A stretch of 64,000 bases of DNA, taken from Lichenicoccus roseus. GTDB taxonomy: Bacteria; Pseudomonadota; Alphaproteobacteria; Acetobacterales; Acetobacteraceae. The translations under genes and the position numbers were made by a program. Positions 63,195 to 64,000 of this stretch are shown here, piece after piece. Below the pieces are notes generated by a model. The model was not told the DNA's origin. It saw only the letters and a list, made by a program, of their open reading frames with translations, and searched no databases. Location: NCBI RefSeq assembly GCF_005844085.1, contig NZ_VCDI01000001.1, positions 186,001 through 250,000 on the forward strand, written 5' to 3'. Numbering within the stretch: the first letter of the stretch is position 1; every line of letters begins with the position of its first letter.

Positions 63195-64000
63195 TCAGAA
63201 GTTCGAGCCGAAGCCGAAGCGGAAGACCTGCGTCTGGTCGTATTTCTGCTTCACCACGGGTATGCCGATATCGACGTTGATCAGACCGAACGGGCTCTTC
63301 CACGACACGCCGACGCCAGCCGACACGCGCGGCGTCAGGTTGTCGCCGGCGAAAGGCTGGTTCTCGGCGGCCGTGTAGGTGCGGATGGTGCGCAGCCCGG
63401 CCAGGCCGCCCATGTCGACGAAGGTGCGGCCGGACAGGCCGAGATCCGGGCCGAGCGGCAGCGGGAAGTTCAGGGTCGTGGACTGCGTGTAGATGAAGCG
63501 GCCGCCGAGCGCGTCGCTTGCGGGATACTGGTTGGTCGGCACCGAATGCGGACCGACGCCGCCATCAAGGAAGCCGCGCAGGTTGTCGCCGCCGAGATAA
63601 AAGTTGTCGACGATGTCCTGACGGCCGCCCGAATAGTCGGCGATGTAGCCGGTGCCGGCAACCAGCGCGATGGTCCAGTCATGGTTGCCGGTGAGGATAT
63701 CGAGCGGGATATAGTAGGAGGCGTCGAGCTTGCCGCGTATGTATTTCTCGTTGCCGCCGAGGCCTGCGACATCGCCGCCGATCCGCACGATATAGCCCTT
63801 GTGCGGCTGCAGCCGGCTGTCACGACGGTCGTAGGCGAGCGTGGTGCCGACCTGCGACAGCAGCGAATGTCCAGACTCGTCCTGGATGTACAGGCTGGCT
63901 GCGGTGTTGATGTTGCTGACGTGTCGATCGATCAGCGAGTAGTTCCAGGACTGCGACAGGTAGCGGTTGTAGGCGTAGCCGACGCGCGCGGTGCCACCGA
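63195..64000 (-). CDS. bamA: Outer-membrane assembly factor BamA (C-terminal part; runs off the window)
   Basis: The window holds the last 268 residues of the protein, the right part of the beta-barrel, open through base 64000. Visible marks are LAYDRRDSRLQPHKGY, YYIPLDILTG and the end VFRFGFGSNF, with the closing Phe required of barrel proteins. VRIGG and LGGRFIYTQ strands lie between. It is the core of the BAM complex. Its stop lies one base from the skp-like start, so bamA and skp are co-transcribed. The 5' end with the POTRA domains is outside. Confidence 0.95.
   Translation of the reverse strand, partial: GGTARVGYAYNRYLSQSWNYSLIDRHVSNINTAASLYIQDESGHSLLSQVGTTLAYDRRDSRLQPHKGYIVRIGGDVAGLGGNEKYIRGKLDASYYIPLDILTGNHDWTIALVAGTGYIADYSGGRQDIVDNFYLGGDNLRGFLDGGVGPHSVPTNQYPASDALGGRFIYTQSTTLNFPLPLGPDLGLSGRTFVDMGGLAGLRTIRTYTAAENQPFAGDNLTPRVSAGVGVSWKSPFGLINVDIGIPVVKQKYDQTQVFRFGFGSNF

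Overview
The window looks like chromosomal DNA of a high-GC alphaproteobacterium, most likely of the acetic-acid lineage (Acetobacteraceae). The evidence is indirect: a class I lysyl-tRNA synthetase, Usg, DUF1150, DUF4169 and DUF3309 small proteins, a DUF2336 protein, LpxI instead of LpxH, a CIRCE-controlled groESL operon, and frequent GTG/TTG starts with 1-14 base gene overlaps. The genus cannot be named from the sequence alone. No tRNA, rRNA, CRISPR array, insertion sequence or prophage gene was seen.

Layout. 0.2-3.5 kb (minus): a YbbA/YbbP-type ABC exporter, divergent from a TesA-like esterase as in E. coli. 3.5-15.3 kb (plus): a very compact run of about eleven genes: TesA-like esterase, ThpR, a copper-chaperone-like protein, a sirtuin, a uracil-DNA-glycosylase-like protein, then a dipeptide/oligopeptide ABC importer with three tandem paralogous binding proteins, two permeases and one fused double ATPase. 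15.3-21.9 kb (minus): a PstS-like protein with an MFS transporter, then class I LysRS directly followed by a shortened MprF. 22.0-25.6 kb (plus): a DinG-like helicase and a small glycine-rich protein. 25.6-28.2 kb (minus): cold-shock protein, then groES-groEL with promoter, CIRCE operator and terminator. 28.3-33.3 kb: small conserved proteins, dienelactone hydrolase, two divergent acyltransferases. 33.4-36.4 kb (minus): MTA phosphorylase and cytochrome b/c1 without a Rieske gene. 36.5-38.7 kb (plus): hemF and a Bug-like binding protein. 39.3-40.2 kb (minus): DUF1150 plus Hsp20.

40.4-42.8 kb (plus): def-fmt-truA. 42.8-45.5 kb (minus): dapD-dapE-membrane protein. 45.6-48.0 kb (plus): a PAS/degenerate-GGDEF protein and a DUF2336 protein. 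48.0-52.2 kb (minus): the classic rpmH-rnpA-yidD-yidC-engB cluster with argB. 52.4-58.1 kb: a lone histidine-kinase-like DHp domain, two small coupled ORFs, and a glycan cassette (tandem GT2 enzyme with duplicated N-terminal domains, a Glyco_tranf_2_4 protein, and an exported protein of unknown function). 58.1-64.0 kb (minus): the outer-membrane block bamA-skp-lpxD-fabZ-lpxA-lpxI followed by a glyoxalase.

Most of the window is housekeeping. The parts that stand out are the triple binding-protein transporter, the LysRS/shortened-MprF pair, petBC lacking petA, the stand-alone DHp-like protein, and the glycan cassette near 53-58 kb. Start codons are my choices from domain boundaries, ribosome binding sites and overlaps; doubtful ones are flagged.
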